Shown here piece by piece: positions 50,005-58,001 of a DNA stretch of 64,000 nt. The notes beneath the pieces were generated by a model. That model searched no databases, was not told the DNA's origin, and saw only the letters and a program-made list of their open reading frames with translations. The translations under genes were made by a program, and so were the position numbers. The stretch comes from a bacterium (GTDB lineage Bacteria > Planctomycetota > UBA1135 > UBA2386): contig JAUILN010000007.1 in assembly GCA_030432695.1 (NCBI GenBank), positions 372,001 through 436,000 of the forward strand. The letters run 5' to 3'. Numbering within the stretch: position 1 is the first letter of the stretch; the number at the start of each line of letters is the position of its first letter.

Positions 50005-50685
50005 TCAGGGCCGGAGTGCCTGTTCGGGAGGCATCGCCTCCACTTCGACCATCGCGCCGGTGACCGGATGCTCGAAGGTGATCCGCCAGGCGTGCAGCAG
50101 CGGCCGGCGGATCCCCTGGCCACCGCCGCCACGTCGCGCTCGCCAGCCATACTTCCGGTCGCCAACGATCGGACAACCCAGCTCGGCGAGGTGCACCCGG
50201 ATCTGGTTGCGGCGGCCGGTCTCCAGCCGGCACTCGATCAGCGCATCGGGCCCGCGACGCTCGCGCACCCGGTATTCGGTCACCGCCCGCTCACCGCGAC
50301 CCGGTCGGGAACTCGACCGCACGATCCCATCGCGGCCGACCTCCAACCACGACTCGATCCGCCCGGCGCGCGGATTCGGCACGCTGGTGGTGAGGGCGAG
50401 ATAGACCCGCTGTGCCCGGTGCTCCCGGAACAGCGCATCGAGGCCGTCGCGGCCCGCGGCGCTGCGCGCGACCACCAGCACCCCGGAGGTGTCCTCGTCG
50501 AGCCGATGCACCGCATACACCCGCTCGCCGAGCTGTCGCGACAGCCGGTCTACGACCGTGGGCCCGCGACGCCCCGGTGCCTCGACGACCAACATCCCCG
50601 GCGGCTTGTCGACGACCAGCAGGTCCTCGTCCCGGTGGAGGATGCCGAGTTCGTCACGCCGTGCCGACCGGCTCGATTCGCTCAC
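50005..50685 (-). CDS. RluD/RluA-family RNA pseudouridine synthase
   Basis: 226 aa from GTG 50685, which overlaps the FG-GAP gene's stop. The catalytic motif 'VHRLDEDTSGVLVVAR' (Asp in HRLDxxTSG) is intact, along with 'VVDKPPGMLV' at the start and 'LETGRRNQIRVHLAELGCPIVGDRKYG' (in parts) near the end. There is no S4 domain, so it resembles RluA/TruC-type enzymes more than RluD. It converts uridine to pseudouridine in rRNA or tRNA; the target site cannot be told. Convergent with cyaY 9 bases away. Confidence 0.92.
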   Translation of the reverse strand: MSESSRSARRDELGILHRDEDLLVVDKPPGMLVVEAPGRRGPTVVDRLSRQLGERVYAVHRLDEDTSGVLVVARSAAGRDGLDALFREHRAQRVYLALTTSVPNPRAGRIESWLEVGRDGIVRSSSRPGRGERAVTEYRVRERRGPDALIECRLETGRRNQIRVHLAELGCPIVGDRKYGWRARRGGGGQGIRRPLLHAWRITFEHPVTGAMVEVEAMPPEQALRP

Positions 50686-53312
50686 CGGCCGATCGTCTCG
50701 CTGACGAGTTGCGTGAACCCACCCGCGAACGGGTCGACGCCTGGAAAGACCATCGCCTGGACGTGGAACGGGAAGCCCACCGCCGACGGCGAGTTCGGCA
50801 GCCGACCGATGACCCGCACCTCCCGCTCGCTGCTCGCGATCGTCACGTTGCCGGCTCGGAAAGTCAGTGAGGGGTCGAGCCAGAACAGACCCAGTCCACC
50901 GACCGGGATCCCGGTCGGCAACACGGCGAAGCCCATCCACACCGCCGCGACCCGAACCGCACCCGGTTGGCCGGCGTGGATCACCAACTCGTAGTCGGCA
51001 CCGATCCGGGCCCGCGTCGGTGCCGAGACCTGCCGATGCAGGTTGACCAACAGGAAGTCCTTCTGCGAGCGGTCATTGCCGACCACGAGATCGCCGTCTC
51101 CGTCGCCGTCGAAGTCTGCGGAAACCAACGAGGTGGTCGCACTCGGCATGTTCGGCAGCGCGTCGACCGGCGCCAGGGTGAAGTTGCCCTGGCCGTCGTT
51201 GACCAGCACCCGGTTGATGGCGTCGCGCTGACCGACGACCAGGTCGAGATCGCCATCCAGGTCGCGGTCGACCGCCACGAGACAGATCGCCAGGAGCAGA
51301 TCGGGCGGCATCGCGGTCGGCACCAGCGTGAAGTTGCCCTGCCCGTCGTTGCGCAGCAGTCGGGCCGGAGCCCGCGCGCCGACGGTGACCGCATCGAGAT
51401 CGCCATCGGCATCCACGTCGACCAACGCGACCCCGGTCGTCGGTTCGCGATCGCTCGGATACTGCGTGGGTGTCGCGGCCACGAAGTTCGCAGTCCCGTC
51501 GTTGAGCAGCAGCAGGTCTGGCTGATCGGGAAGCAGCCCCGGCAGCACGGTGCGGTTGCCCACCAGGACGTCGAGGTCTCCGTCACCGTCGACGTCCCCC
51601 GTGGCAATCGAGTGACCCAGGCGGGCGATCGCGGGGAGTCGCGCCGACTGGTCGACGAATCGCCCGGTCCCGTCATTGAGCCACAGCGAGTCGAGGTCCG
51701 CGAAAGCCGGCGACGGACCTGCGTGGGCCACGTAGGCATCGAGGTCGCCGTCGCCGTCGAAGTCCGCCAGAACCAGGTCCTTCACGTCGGCGCTGTCGCT
51801 CGGAAGGTTGCCGGCACCGATCTCGGTGAAGGCACGCGCCCCGTCGTTGCGGAACAGGTGCTGGGCGGACGGGCCGATCGCGACGAGATCCAGATCGCCG
51901 TCGCCGTCCACGTCGCCGGCGGCAACTGCGGCGGTCCCGTCCGCGACGCTCTCCAGGGCCCGGATCGGGAAGAGCTTCAACACGCCGTTGCCGTCACCGA
52001 ACCACAGCTCGTCGGCGAGTCCGGGACGACCGACGAACAGGTCCAGGGAGCGGTCGCCGTCGAAGTCGCCGACCGCGAGATCGGTGGTGCTCAGGTTCGG
52101 GGCATCGAAACCGACCGCGGTCTCGCTCCGCATGGCCCCGCGGCCGTCGTTTCGCCATAGATGCTTGCGCGATGGTGCCGCCAGACCTGCGGACTCGATC
52201 GTGACCAGGTCTGAGTCGCCGTCGCCATCCAGATCCGCAGCCAGAACGTCGACGGTCGCGCCCACGCTCTCGCCCAGCCAGCCCGGCCCGGCCAGCCCGA
52301 AGACTCCGGTCCCGTCGTTCCACAACAACTTGTCGACTCCGCCGAGTTCGGTCGCAACGAGGTCGAGGTCGCCGTCGAGGTCGAGGTCGGCCGTGGCGAA
52401 TGCCGAGGTGCTGCCCGCCGCGGAACTACTGCTTGCGAGTAGCGCCTCGCTGGTGAACTTGCCGAACCCGTCGTTGCGCAGCAGCAGGTCCGTCTGGTCG
52501 TGGAATCCGACCGCAAGGTCCGGGTCGCCGTCGCCATCGGCGTCGAAGACTGCGAGGGCCGTGACCATCGACGCAGGTCCCGGCAATCGTTCTGCCGCGA
52601 GATCGATCCAGGCCCCCGAGGGGTCCCTCACCCAGTAGCGATCGGGATCGAGCACCTCGGCGACCAGGATCTCCGGCACGCCATCGAGGTCCGCATCGAG
52701 CACCACCACCGCGCTCGGCCGATCGAACGGACCGGCCGGCAGCGTCGCGCTGAGCGAGAACACGCCGCGGCCGTCGTTGGCGAGCACCCGGTCGGGTGCA
52801 CCGGCGTCGGCGAAGACGAGGTCGAGATCGCCGTCGCCATCGAGGTCGGCGAGGGCGACCGCGCGCGCATCGGTCTGTGCCGTGGGCAAGGCCGCGGCGG
52901 TGGCGTCGGTGAAGGTCCCGGTGCCGTCGTTCAGGAACAGCAGATCGGGCTGCAGATCGCGACCTGCAACCACGAGGTCCTGGTCGCCGTCGCCATCGAC
53001 GTCACCCGCGACCAGGTCGCCGGCAACCGTGACCCTGGCGGGGATTCGACCCGGTCCCGCCCGGGCGAAGTCCCCATCGCCGTCGTTCTCGTAGAGCTGC
53101 AGCGGCCCGCCGGGAAAGGCATCGTCCGGTGCGAGTACGAGGTCGAGGTCCTGGTCGCCATCGACGTCGACCGCGACGAATCGGAACATCGGATGGAGGT
53201 CTCGCGGCAGGCCGGCCCCGCCGAGTTCGGCGAAGTCCTGGGAAGCGACCGGCGCGGCGAGACCGACCAGGACCAGCCAGAGGCGCAGGTCTGCTCGGAG
53301 GAGGGGATCCAT
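50682..53312 (-). CDS. Secreted FG-GAP/VCBS repeat protein
   Basis: 876 aa from ATG 53312. Signal peptide ('LWLVLVGLAAPVASQ'), then a long array of FG-GAP/VCBS-type beta-propeller blades. I count about fourteen 'DxDGDGDxDLV'-type calcium loops, such as 'GDVDGDGDQDLVVA', 'ADLDGDGDLDLVFA' and 'GDVDGDGDLDVLVG', each followed by 'LLxNDGxGxF'. Two integrin-alpha-like seven-blade propellers would account for this number. The last 110 residues are a beta-rich module without loops, possibly related to C-terminal modules of other secreted proteins in the window. Adhesion or surface binding is likely. Coupled to the pseudouridine synthase gene by GTGA overlap. Confidence 0.9.
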   Translation of the reverse strand: MDPLLRADLRLWLVLVGLAAPVASQDFAELGGAGLPRDLHPMFRFVAVDVDGDQDLDLVLAPDDAFPGGPLQLYENDGDGDFARAGPGRIPARVTVAGDLVAGDVDGDGDQDLVVAGRDLQPDLLFLNDGTGTFTDATAAALPTAQTDARAVALADLDGDGDLDLVFADAGAPDRVLANDGRGVFSLSATLPAGPFDRPSAVVVLDADLDGVPEILVAEVLDPDRYWVRDPSGAWIDLAAERLPGPASMVTALAVFDADGDGDPDLAVGFHDQTDLLLRNDGFGKFTSEALLASSSSAAGSTSAFATADLDLDGDLDLVATELGGVDKLLWNDGTGVFGLAGPGWLGESVGATVDVLAADLDGDGDSDLVTIESAGLAAPSRKHLWRNDGRGAMRSETAVGFDAPNLSTTDLAVGDFDGDRSLDLFVGRPGLADELWFGDGNGVLKLFPIRALESVADGTAAVAAGDVDGDGDLDLVAIGPSAQHLFRNDGARAFTEIGAGNLPSDSADVKDLVLADFDGDGDLDAYVAHAGPSPAFADLDSLWLNDGTGRFVDQSARLPAIARLGHSIATGDVDGDGDLDVLVGNRTVLPGLLPDQPDLLLLNDGTANFVAATPTQYPSDREPTTGVALVDVDADGDLDAVTVGARAPARLLRNDGQGNFTLVPTAMPPDLLLAICLVAVDRDLDGDLDLVVGQRDAINRVLVNDGQGNFTLAPVDALPNMPSATTSLVSADFDGDGDGDLVVGNDRSQKDFLLVNLHRQVSAPTRARIGADYELVIHAGQPGAVRVAAVWMGFAVLPTGIPVGGLGLFWLDPSLTFRAGNVTIASSEREVRVIGRLPNSPSAVGFPFHVQAMVFPGVDPFAGGFTQLVSETIGR

Positions 53313-53530
53313 GAGTGGGGCAGGGCGACTTCCTCGGTCCGGCACGAGACCGACCGAAGGTAGTCCGTGCAGGATACCTCGCGAGCCGGAGCGGAGCCCA
53401 GCAGCGTCGGCTCGGGGAAACCGATCGGGACGCCCGCGGTCCGGGATGACGCGATGTCCCCGATACCGTCAATCGAATCCCGCCGGACGACCGGACGCGG
53501 TAGCACGCACTCAGGCGAGCGATCGCACGC

Positions 53531-54337
53531 CTACTCCACGGAATAACCGAGCCGACCCATCACCGGGGCACATCGGGCGACGACCTGCGACGCCTCGTGC
53601 TCAGCGAGGTCGTGCCGCCAGCGGCCCACGCTGGTATCAGCGGATGCAGTGGTCCCGTGTCCCGCGAGTTCTCCGACCGCCGCCATCCGACGCCGTTCGG
53701 TCGCGTCCACCGGCAGACCCAGCCACTCGAGGACTTCGGCGCCCCGCTCGACCGGTGCAGCGACCAGGTCTTCGTAGCGCAGCACGTGGACGTGGCGTCC
53801 ATAGTCGAGTAGTCCCGCGTAGCAGTTGCTCCAGTAGGTCGCGGTCTCGTCGAGTCCGGCAGTTCCGAAGAACGGGTTCTCGGCAGCGACCCGCTCCTTG
53901 CGGGCGAAGCTGCGGATCGAACAGAGCACGTCGCGCGGGTCCCGCGCCAGGACAACGATCCCGACCTCCGGATAGACGGACTGCAGTGCGATCACCGTCT
54001 CCGGCTCCGGCAGCTTGTCCCCGAAGTGGGTGTAGTCCTTGTCCGGGAAGCTCTCGGCGTAGAACTCCTCGAGCGCCCGCACCGCGTTGCGACGCATCAC
54101 CTCGCCGGCGATCGGCAGGTAGGGTGGCCGGATGTAGCCGTGCAGCCGGGTCACCTCGCCCCGCGGGATCTCGTGCGGCTGCCAGGAGGGCACCGCTGCC
54201 ATCTCGACGAAGACCCGCAACAGGTCGGCGACCCCGGCCTCGTTGGTCAGCGCGACGCGCGGGTGACCCTCGAGAAGGCGGTAGAGGAACGTGGTTCCAC
54301 TCCGTCCTGAACCGGCCACGAAGAAGGGCGTGCTCAT
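53531..54337 (-). CDS. Sulfotransferase family protein
   Basis: 268 aa from ATG 54337. PAPS-binding motifs: 5'-phosphosulfate loop 'VAGSGRSGTTFLYRLLEGHP' at the start and 3'-phosphate segment 'VVLARDPRDVLCSIRSFARKE' in the middle, followed by 'VLRYEDLV'. These are the marks of the PF00685/PF13469 sulfotransferases, which move sulfate from PAPS to carbohydrates or other hydroxyl groups. Planctomycetes are rich in sulfatases and sulfotransferases. Cytoplasmic. Acceptor unknown. 51 bases downstream of the AAA+ regulator gene on the same strand. Confidence 0.9.
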   Translation of the reverse strand: MSTPFFVAGSGRSGTTFLYRLLEGHPRVALTNEAGVADLLRVFVEMAAVPSWQPHEIPRGEVTRLHGYIRPPYLPIAGEVMRRNAVRALEEFYAESFPDKDYTHFGDKLPEPETVIALQSVYPEVGIVVLARDPRDVLCSIRSFARKERVAAENPFFGTAGLDETATYWSNCYAGLLDYGRHVHVLRYEDLVAAPVERGAEVLEWLGLPVDATERRRMAAVGELAGHGTTASADTSVGRWRHDLAEHEASQVVARCAPVMGRLGYSVE

Positions 54338-54388
54338 CTCGGCGCCGCGCGGTGGTCAGCGGCGCCCTGAAGTCTACTCGCCAGCCGC

Positions 54389-55786
54389 CTACTGCAGCCG
54401 GAGCTGGTAGATCTGGATCTTCCGATACAACGTCGCCCGACCGATGCCGAGCAGCTGCGCCGCGCGACGCACGTTGCCGCGGGTCGCCCGCAGCGCGCGC
54501 GCCAGGAGCCGCTTCTCCTCCTCCTGGAACGGGCGGATGTCGTCTTCGGAGAGTTCCTCGTCGCGCTCTTCGGCTTCGGAATCGAGCGGGTCGACGGTGT
54601 CGTTCAGGCCGCGCACGTTGGGCGGGGCGTGAACGCCGGTGGACGGTCCGAACAGGTGGACCCGATCGATTGCGCCGCCGTCGGCCAGCTGGTGGGCGCG
54701 GGTGACCGCCAGCTTGAGCTGGGTCACGTTGCCCGGCCAGGGGTGCGCCTCCAGGAGGATCATCGCTCCGGCGGTGAAGCCACGGTCGGGCAGGCCCTCG
54801 AGCTGCGCCGAGCGCTCGACGAAGTGGCGGGCCAGCAGCGGGATGTCCTCGCGTCGTTCGGTCAGCGACGGCACCACCACCGGGAACATGTTGAGCCGGT
54901 AGTAGAGATCCTCGCGGAACGCGCCCTTCGCGGTCAGCTCGGCGAGGCGCGCCGACGTCGTCGCGACGACCCGGATCTCACGCCCGGGCTGCGCCGTCGA
55001 AGTGCTGTCCTTGAGGAAGCGCACGAGCTTCGACTGGACCCGGGTCACGAGCCGATCGACGTTCTCGATGACCAGCGTGCCGCCCTCGGCGCGCGTCAGG
55101 CCGGAATCGAGTTCGGCCTCCTCCATGCCCTCGCACTCCAGGGTCACCAACGGACCCTTGGCGCGGCGACCGTTCCGGTGCACGAGTTCGGCGACCAGCG
55201 ACTTGCCGACGCCGGGCTTGCCCTCGACCAGCACCGTGGCGTCGTTCATCCCTGCGCGACTGATCACGCCGGCGAGCCGCCGCACCGCCGGACTGCAACC
55301 GACCAGCACCGGCACCTCGTCGGAGGTCTGCGTGCGCGCCTCCAGGGCCCGCACCCGCCGCCGCAACCGGCGCCGTTCACCGACCGCCAGCAGCGCCGCG
55401 ACCGCCTGCTTGGCAGTGCACGGCTTGCTGAGGTACAGGTCCACGCCGTCCCCGAGTCGGGCCAGCGCGTCGGCCTCACGTTCGGTCGGCACGGCCAGCA
55501 CCACCCCGCCGCGACGGCTCCGCTCGACCAGGACGTCCTCGCGCCACGCCCCGCTGGCGGACCCTCGCGCTGGCAGGTCGATCAGGATCGCGTCGAAGTC
55601 CTCCTTCGCGGCAACCGCGACGTAGGACTCTCGGTCCGCGACGACCTGGACGGTGGCCCCGGAGTCGGAGAAGAACTCGACGAGTCCCTCCTCCGCGTTC
55701 GCGGCCCCGGTGCAGACCAGGATCCGGAGTCCGTCGCGCGCCACGGCGGTCGAATCCCCGGCTCGGCTTTGAAGTCCTACAGTCAT
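54389..55786 (-). CDS. Sigma54-activator-like AAA+/Fis regulator lacking the GAFTGA loop
   Basis: 465 aa from ATG 55786 (ATG 55804 is possible). Residues 20-135 look like a response-regulator receiver: 'AILIDLPARG' with a candidate phospho-Asp and 'YLSKPC', but the usual acidic pair near the N-terminus is absent, so phosphorylation is doubtful. The AAA+ domain starts near 160: Walker A 'GKPGVGKS' (189-196), Walker B 'GGTLVIENVD' (236-245), 'FREDLYYRLNMFPV' and 'WPGNVTQL'. Only about 40 residues separate Walker A and B, and GAFTGA is missing, so sigma54 remodelling is unlikely. A Fis-type helix-turn-helix ends the protein ('RRAAQLLGIGRATLYRKI'). Confidence 0.88.
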   Translation of the reverse strand: MTVGLQSRAGDSTAVARDGLRILVCTGAANAEEGLVEFFSDSGATVQVVADRESYVAVAAKEDFDAILIDLPARGSASGAWREDVLVERSRRGGVVLAVPTEREADALARLGDGVDLYLSKPCTAKQAVAALLAVGERRRLRRRVRALEARTQTSDEVPVLVGCSPAVRRLAGVISRAGMNDATVLVEGKPGVGKSLVAELVHRNGRRAKGPLVTLECEGMEEAELDSGLTRAEGGTLVIENVDRLVTRVQSKLVRFLKDSTSTAQPGREIRVVATTSARLAELTAKGAFREDLYYRLNMFPVVVPSLTERREDIPLLARHFVERSAQLEGLPDRGFTAGAMILLEAHPWPGNVTQLKLAVTRAHQLADGGAIDRVHLFGPSTGVHAPPNVRGLNDTVDPLDSEAEERDEELSEDDIRPFQEEEKRLLARALRATRGNVRRAAQLLGIGRATLYRKIQIYQLRLQ

Positions 55787-55973
55787 CGTCTCCCGGGGTC
55801 CCATCGGCACACGAGACCCCCGGACGTGAGCCAACCTCCCGGTTGGACCCGATCCGGGAGGCCGGGGGATCGCGGACCCCGCCCTGCGGAGCGGCAGGAA
55901 CGCTCCGGAAACCCCATGATGGGCGCGCCTCCGCCGACCATCCCGACCAGCGTTCCCCACCGACGACCGAACG

Positions 55974-57083
55974 ATGCGCATCCTCTCTGCCGTCCGCCTG
56001 CTCGGCGCTCCCTGCCTCGCCGCCATCGTGCTGCTCTCGCCCGGCGGGTTGTCCGCCCAGGAGATCGATGACTACCGGCTCGACCTCCCCGCCCTCGGTG
56101 GCGGCCGCGTGCGCACCGAAGACCTGCGCGACCGGGTCGTGCTCGTCGACTACTGGGGCACCTGGTGTGGTCCGTGCGTCTCGGCGGTGCCGTTCCTGCA
56201 GCGGATGTACGCCAAGTACAAGCACTACGGCTTCGAGATCGTGGGTCTCGCCTACGAACGGGGTGATCCCGACCGGGCCGCGACGAAGCTCCGCGAGTTC
56301 GCCGCCGCGCGCGGCCTGACCTACCCGCTGGCGATGGGAACCGACGCCGAACAGGCCCAGGTCCCCGGCTTCCGGGCGTTCCCGACCATGCTGTTCTTCG
56401 GCCGTGGTCTGGCCTTCGACCACATGGAGGTCGGCTTCGACCCGAACGGTACCGACGAGATCGAGGCCTGGATCCGCGAGGCCCTCGGCCTCGACGCCCC
56501 CGATTCGGCCGACGACTCGACCGACGATTCGGAGCCGGCGGAAGACGCCGATCCGGCCGACGAATCACAGGAGAGTGCGGACGACGCCCCGGAGTCGGCG
56601 AAGGTCGTGGTTCCCGAGGGCAAGATCTTCGAGCCGGGCAACGGCGACACCGGCTTCGATTTCGAGATCGAGGACGACCAGGGCCAGCCGCTGCAGTTCG
56701 CCGGACTGCGCGGACACCCCGTCGTGCTCACCTTCACCTCGACCTGGGACCAGGAGGCGGAGGCGACGGCCGAGGCGCTGCAGGCACTGCACCGGGACTT
56801 CGCCGCGCGGGGGGTGCGGGTTCTTGCCGCCAGCGTGGAGGTCTCGCGCGAGTCCGACGAGCGTCTGGCGAAGATCCGCGCGTTCCGCGAGCGCCACCAG
56901 CTCGGCTATCGGATCTTCCCGGCGGATCTCCAGCTGCAACGCCGTGTCCACCGCTTTTCCGGTCTGCCCACCTGGCTCGTGTTCGACGCCGACGGCCAGC
57001 TGGTGCTGCGTCGCAACGGCCAGTCCGAGTCCCACGTCGACGACCTGCGGAAGTCCCTGGAGCAGCAGCTCGAGAAGCACTGA
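55974..57083 (+). CDS. Exported protein with two thioredoxin-like domains
   Basis: 369 aa from ATG 55974. Signal peptide ('LLGAPCLAAIVLLSPGGLSAQ'), then a TlpA/ResA-like domain (about 35-170) with the redox motif W-C65-G-P-C68 and 'FPTMLFFGRG'. A Ser/Asp/Glu/Pro linker (about 172-205) leads to a second thioredoxin-like domain (about 220-365; 'GHPVVLTFTSTW', 'GLPTWLVFDADGQL') in which the CxxC is absent ('STWDQEAE'). Probably a periplasmic thiol reductase with a substrate-binding second domain. Its start region is shared with the divergent AAA+/Fis regulator. Confidence 0.9.
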   Translation: MRILSAVRLLGAPCLAAIVLLSPGGLSAQEIDDYRLDLPALGGGRVRTEDLRDRVVLVDYWGTWCGPCVSAVPFLQRMYAKYKHYGFEIVGLAYERGDPDRAATKLREFAAARGLTYPLAMGTDAEQAQVPGFRAFPTMLFFGRGLAFDHMEVGFDPNGTDEIEAWIREALGLDAPDSADDSTDDSEPAEDADPADESQESADDAPESAKVVVPEGKIFEPGNGDTGFDFEIEDDQGQPLQFAGLRGHPVVLTFTSTWDQEAEATAEALQALHRDFAARGVRVLAASVEVSRESDERLAKIRAFRERHQLGYRIFPADLQLQRRVHRFSGLPTWLVFDADGQLVLRRNGQSESHVDDLRKSLEQQLEKH

Positions 57084-57134
57084 CCCGGCCGCCGACGGTG
57101 GATGCCGACGCCTTCGAATGCCGATGGTCTTCCC

Positions 57135-57917
57135 ATGGCGAATCGAATCCACCGGCCGCTGTATGCGACCGGCGTGCTGGCGATCTTGATGTGCGTGGGC
57201 TGTTCGGGTCCGAGTGCGCGACTCCACGCGGCCTACATGCAGACCGAACTCGACGGCCAGATCGGTCTCGGTCCCACGGTCGCGCCTGCCGGTTTCTCCG
57301 TCGATCCGATCGACATCCAGAGCGGGCTGGGACTGGATGACTCGGAGCCGTCGCTGCTGCTGCGAGCCGAACTCGACGCGGGCCCGGTCCGCATCACCGG
57401 ATCGGCCTTCCAGTACTCGGGTGAAGGGTCCGGCACTCTCTCGGGAGACTACGGCGGCATCCCTGCCATGACGCAGGTCGACACGGAGATCGACATGCTG
57501 GTCGGCAAGGCGGCGGTCACCTTCGACCTGCTGGACTTCGACGTGATCCGCATCTCGCCCGGGATCGGTGTCGACATCTTCACGATCGATTCGACTGTCA
57601 CCGACCGTACCACGCTGCAGACCGAGACCATCGACGAAGTGATCCCGCTGCCGATGCTCTTCCTGCAGGCCGAGGCCGACGTGGGACCGGTAGGCCTGAT
57701 CGTCGATGCGGGCGGTATCGACGTGAACTACGATCAGTTCTCCGGGACCTTCTTCGACGTCGAAGCGATGGCCATCCTCGAGCCGGTCGAGCACTTCGAG
57801 TTGTTCGCCGGCTACCGCTGGGTCGACGTCGATGCGGACGGCGCCGTCGACGACCAGGACTTCCTCGCCGACTTCCAACTCACCGGTTGGTTCCTCGGCG
57901 GCGGCGTGACCTTCTGA
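57135..57917 (+). CDS. Beta-barrel-like outer-membrane lipoprotein
   Basis: 260 aa from ATG 57135. Lipoprotein signal 'GVLAILMCVGC'. The mature part has alternating polar and hydrophobic strands throughout ('PSLLLRAELDAGPVRITGSAFQYSG', 'KAAVTFDLLDFDVIRISPGIGVDIF', 'MLFLQAEADVGPVGLIVDAGGIDVN', 'EHFELFAGYRWVDVDADG') and ends in 'WFLGGGVTF', with the terminal Phe common for outer-membrane barrels. Function unknown; it may be an eight-strand barrel. 51 bases after the thioredoxin gene, likely co-transcribed. Confidence 0.75.
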   Translation: MANRIHRPLYATGVLAILMCVGCSGPSARLHAAYMQTELDGQIGLGPTVAPAGFSVDPIDIQSGLGLDDSEPSLLLRAELDAGPVRITGSAFQYSGEGSGTLSGDYGGIPAMTQVDTEIDMLVGKAAVTFDLLDFDVIRISPGIGVDIFTIDSTVTDRTTLQTETIDEVIPLPMLFLQAEADVGPVGLIVDAGGIDVNYDQFSGTFFDVEAMAILEPVEHFELFAGYRWVDVDADGAVDDQDFLADFQLTGWFLGGGVTF

Positions 57918-57952
57918 TCTGCGCGCCTCGGCCGGCCTGCTTCCGACAGCCG

Positions 57953-57997
57953 ACCATCGACCAGCCAACCATCGACCAGCCAACCATCGACCAGCCG
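57953..57997 (-). repeat. 15-bp tandem repeat directly after dnaA
   Basis: Three head-to-tail copies of ACCATCGACCAGCCA (57953-57967, 57968-57982, 57983-57997; the last differs by one base). They end 4 bases from the dnaA stop on the minus strand, in the convergent gap with the barrel lipoprotein. The reverse complement shares GGTCGAT with the 14-bp array after yqeY. Confidence 0.8.
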
Positions 57998-58001
57998 ACC
58001 C

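Noticed and set aside
54389..55786. Canonical NtrC-type sigma54 activator
   Set aside because: The GAFTGA loop is missing and the Walker A to B distance is too short.
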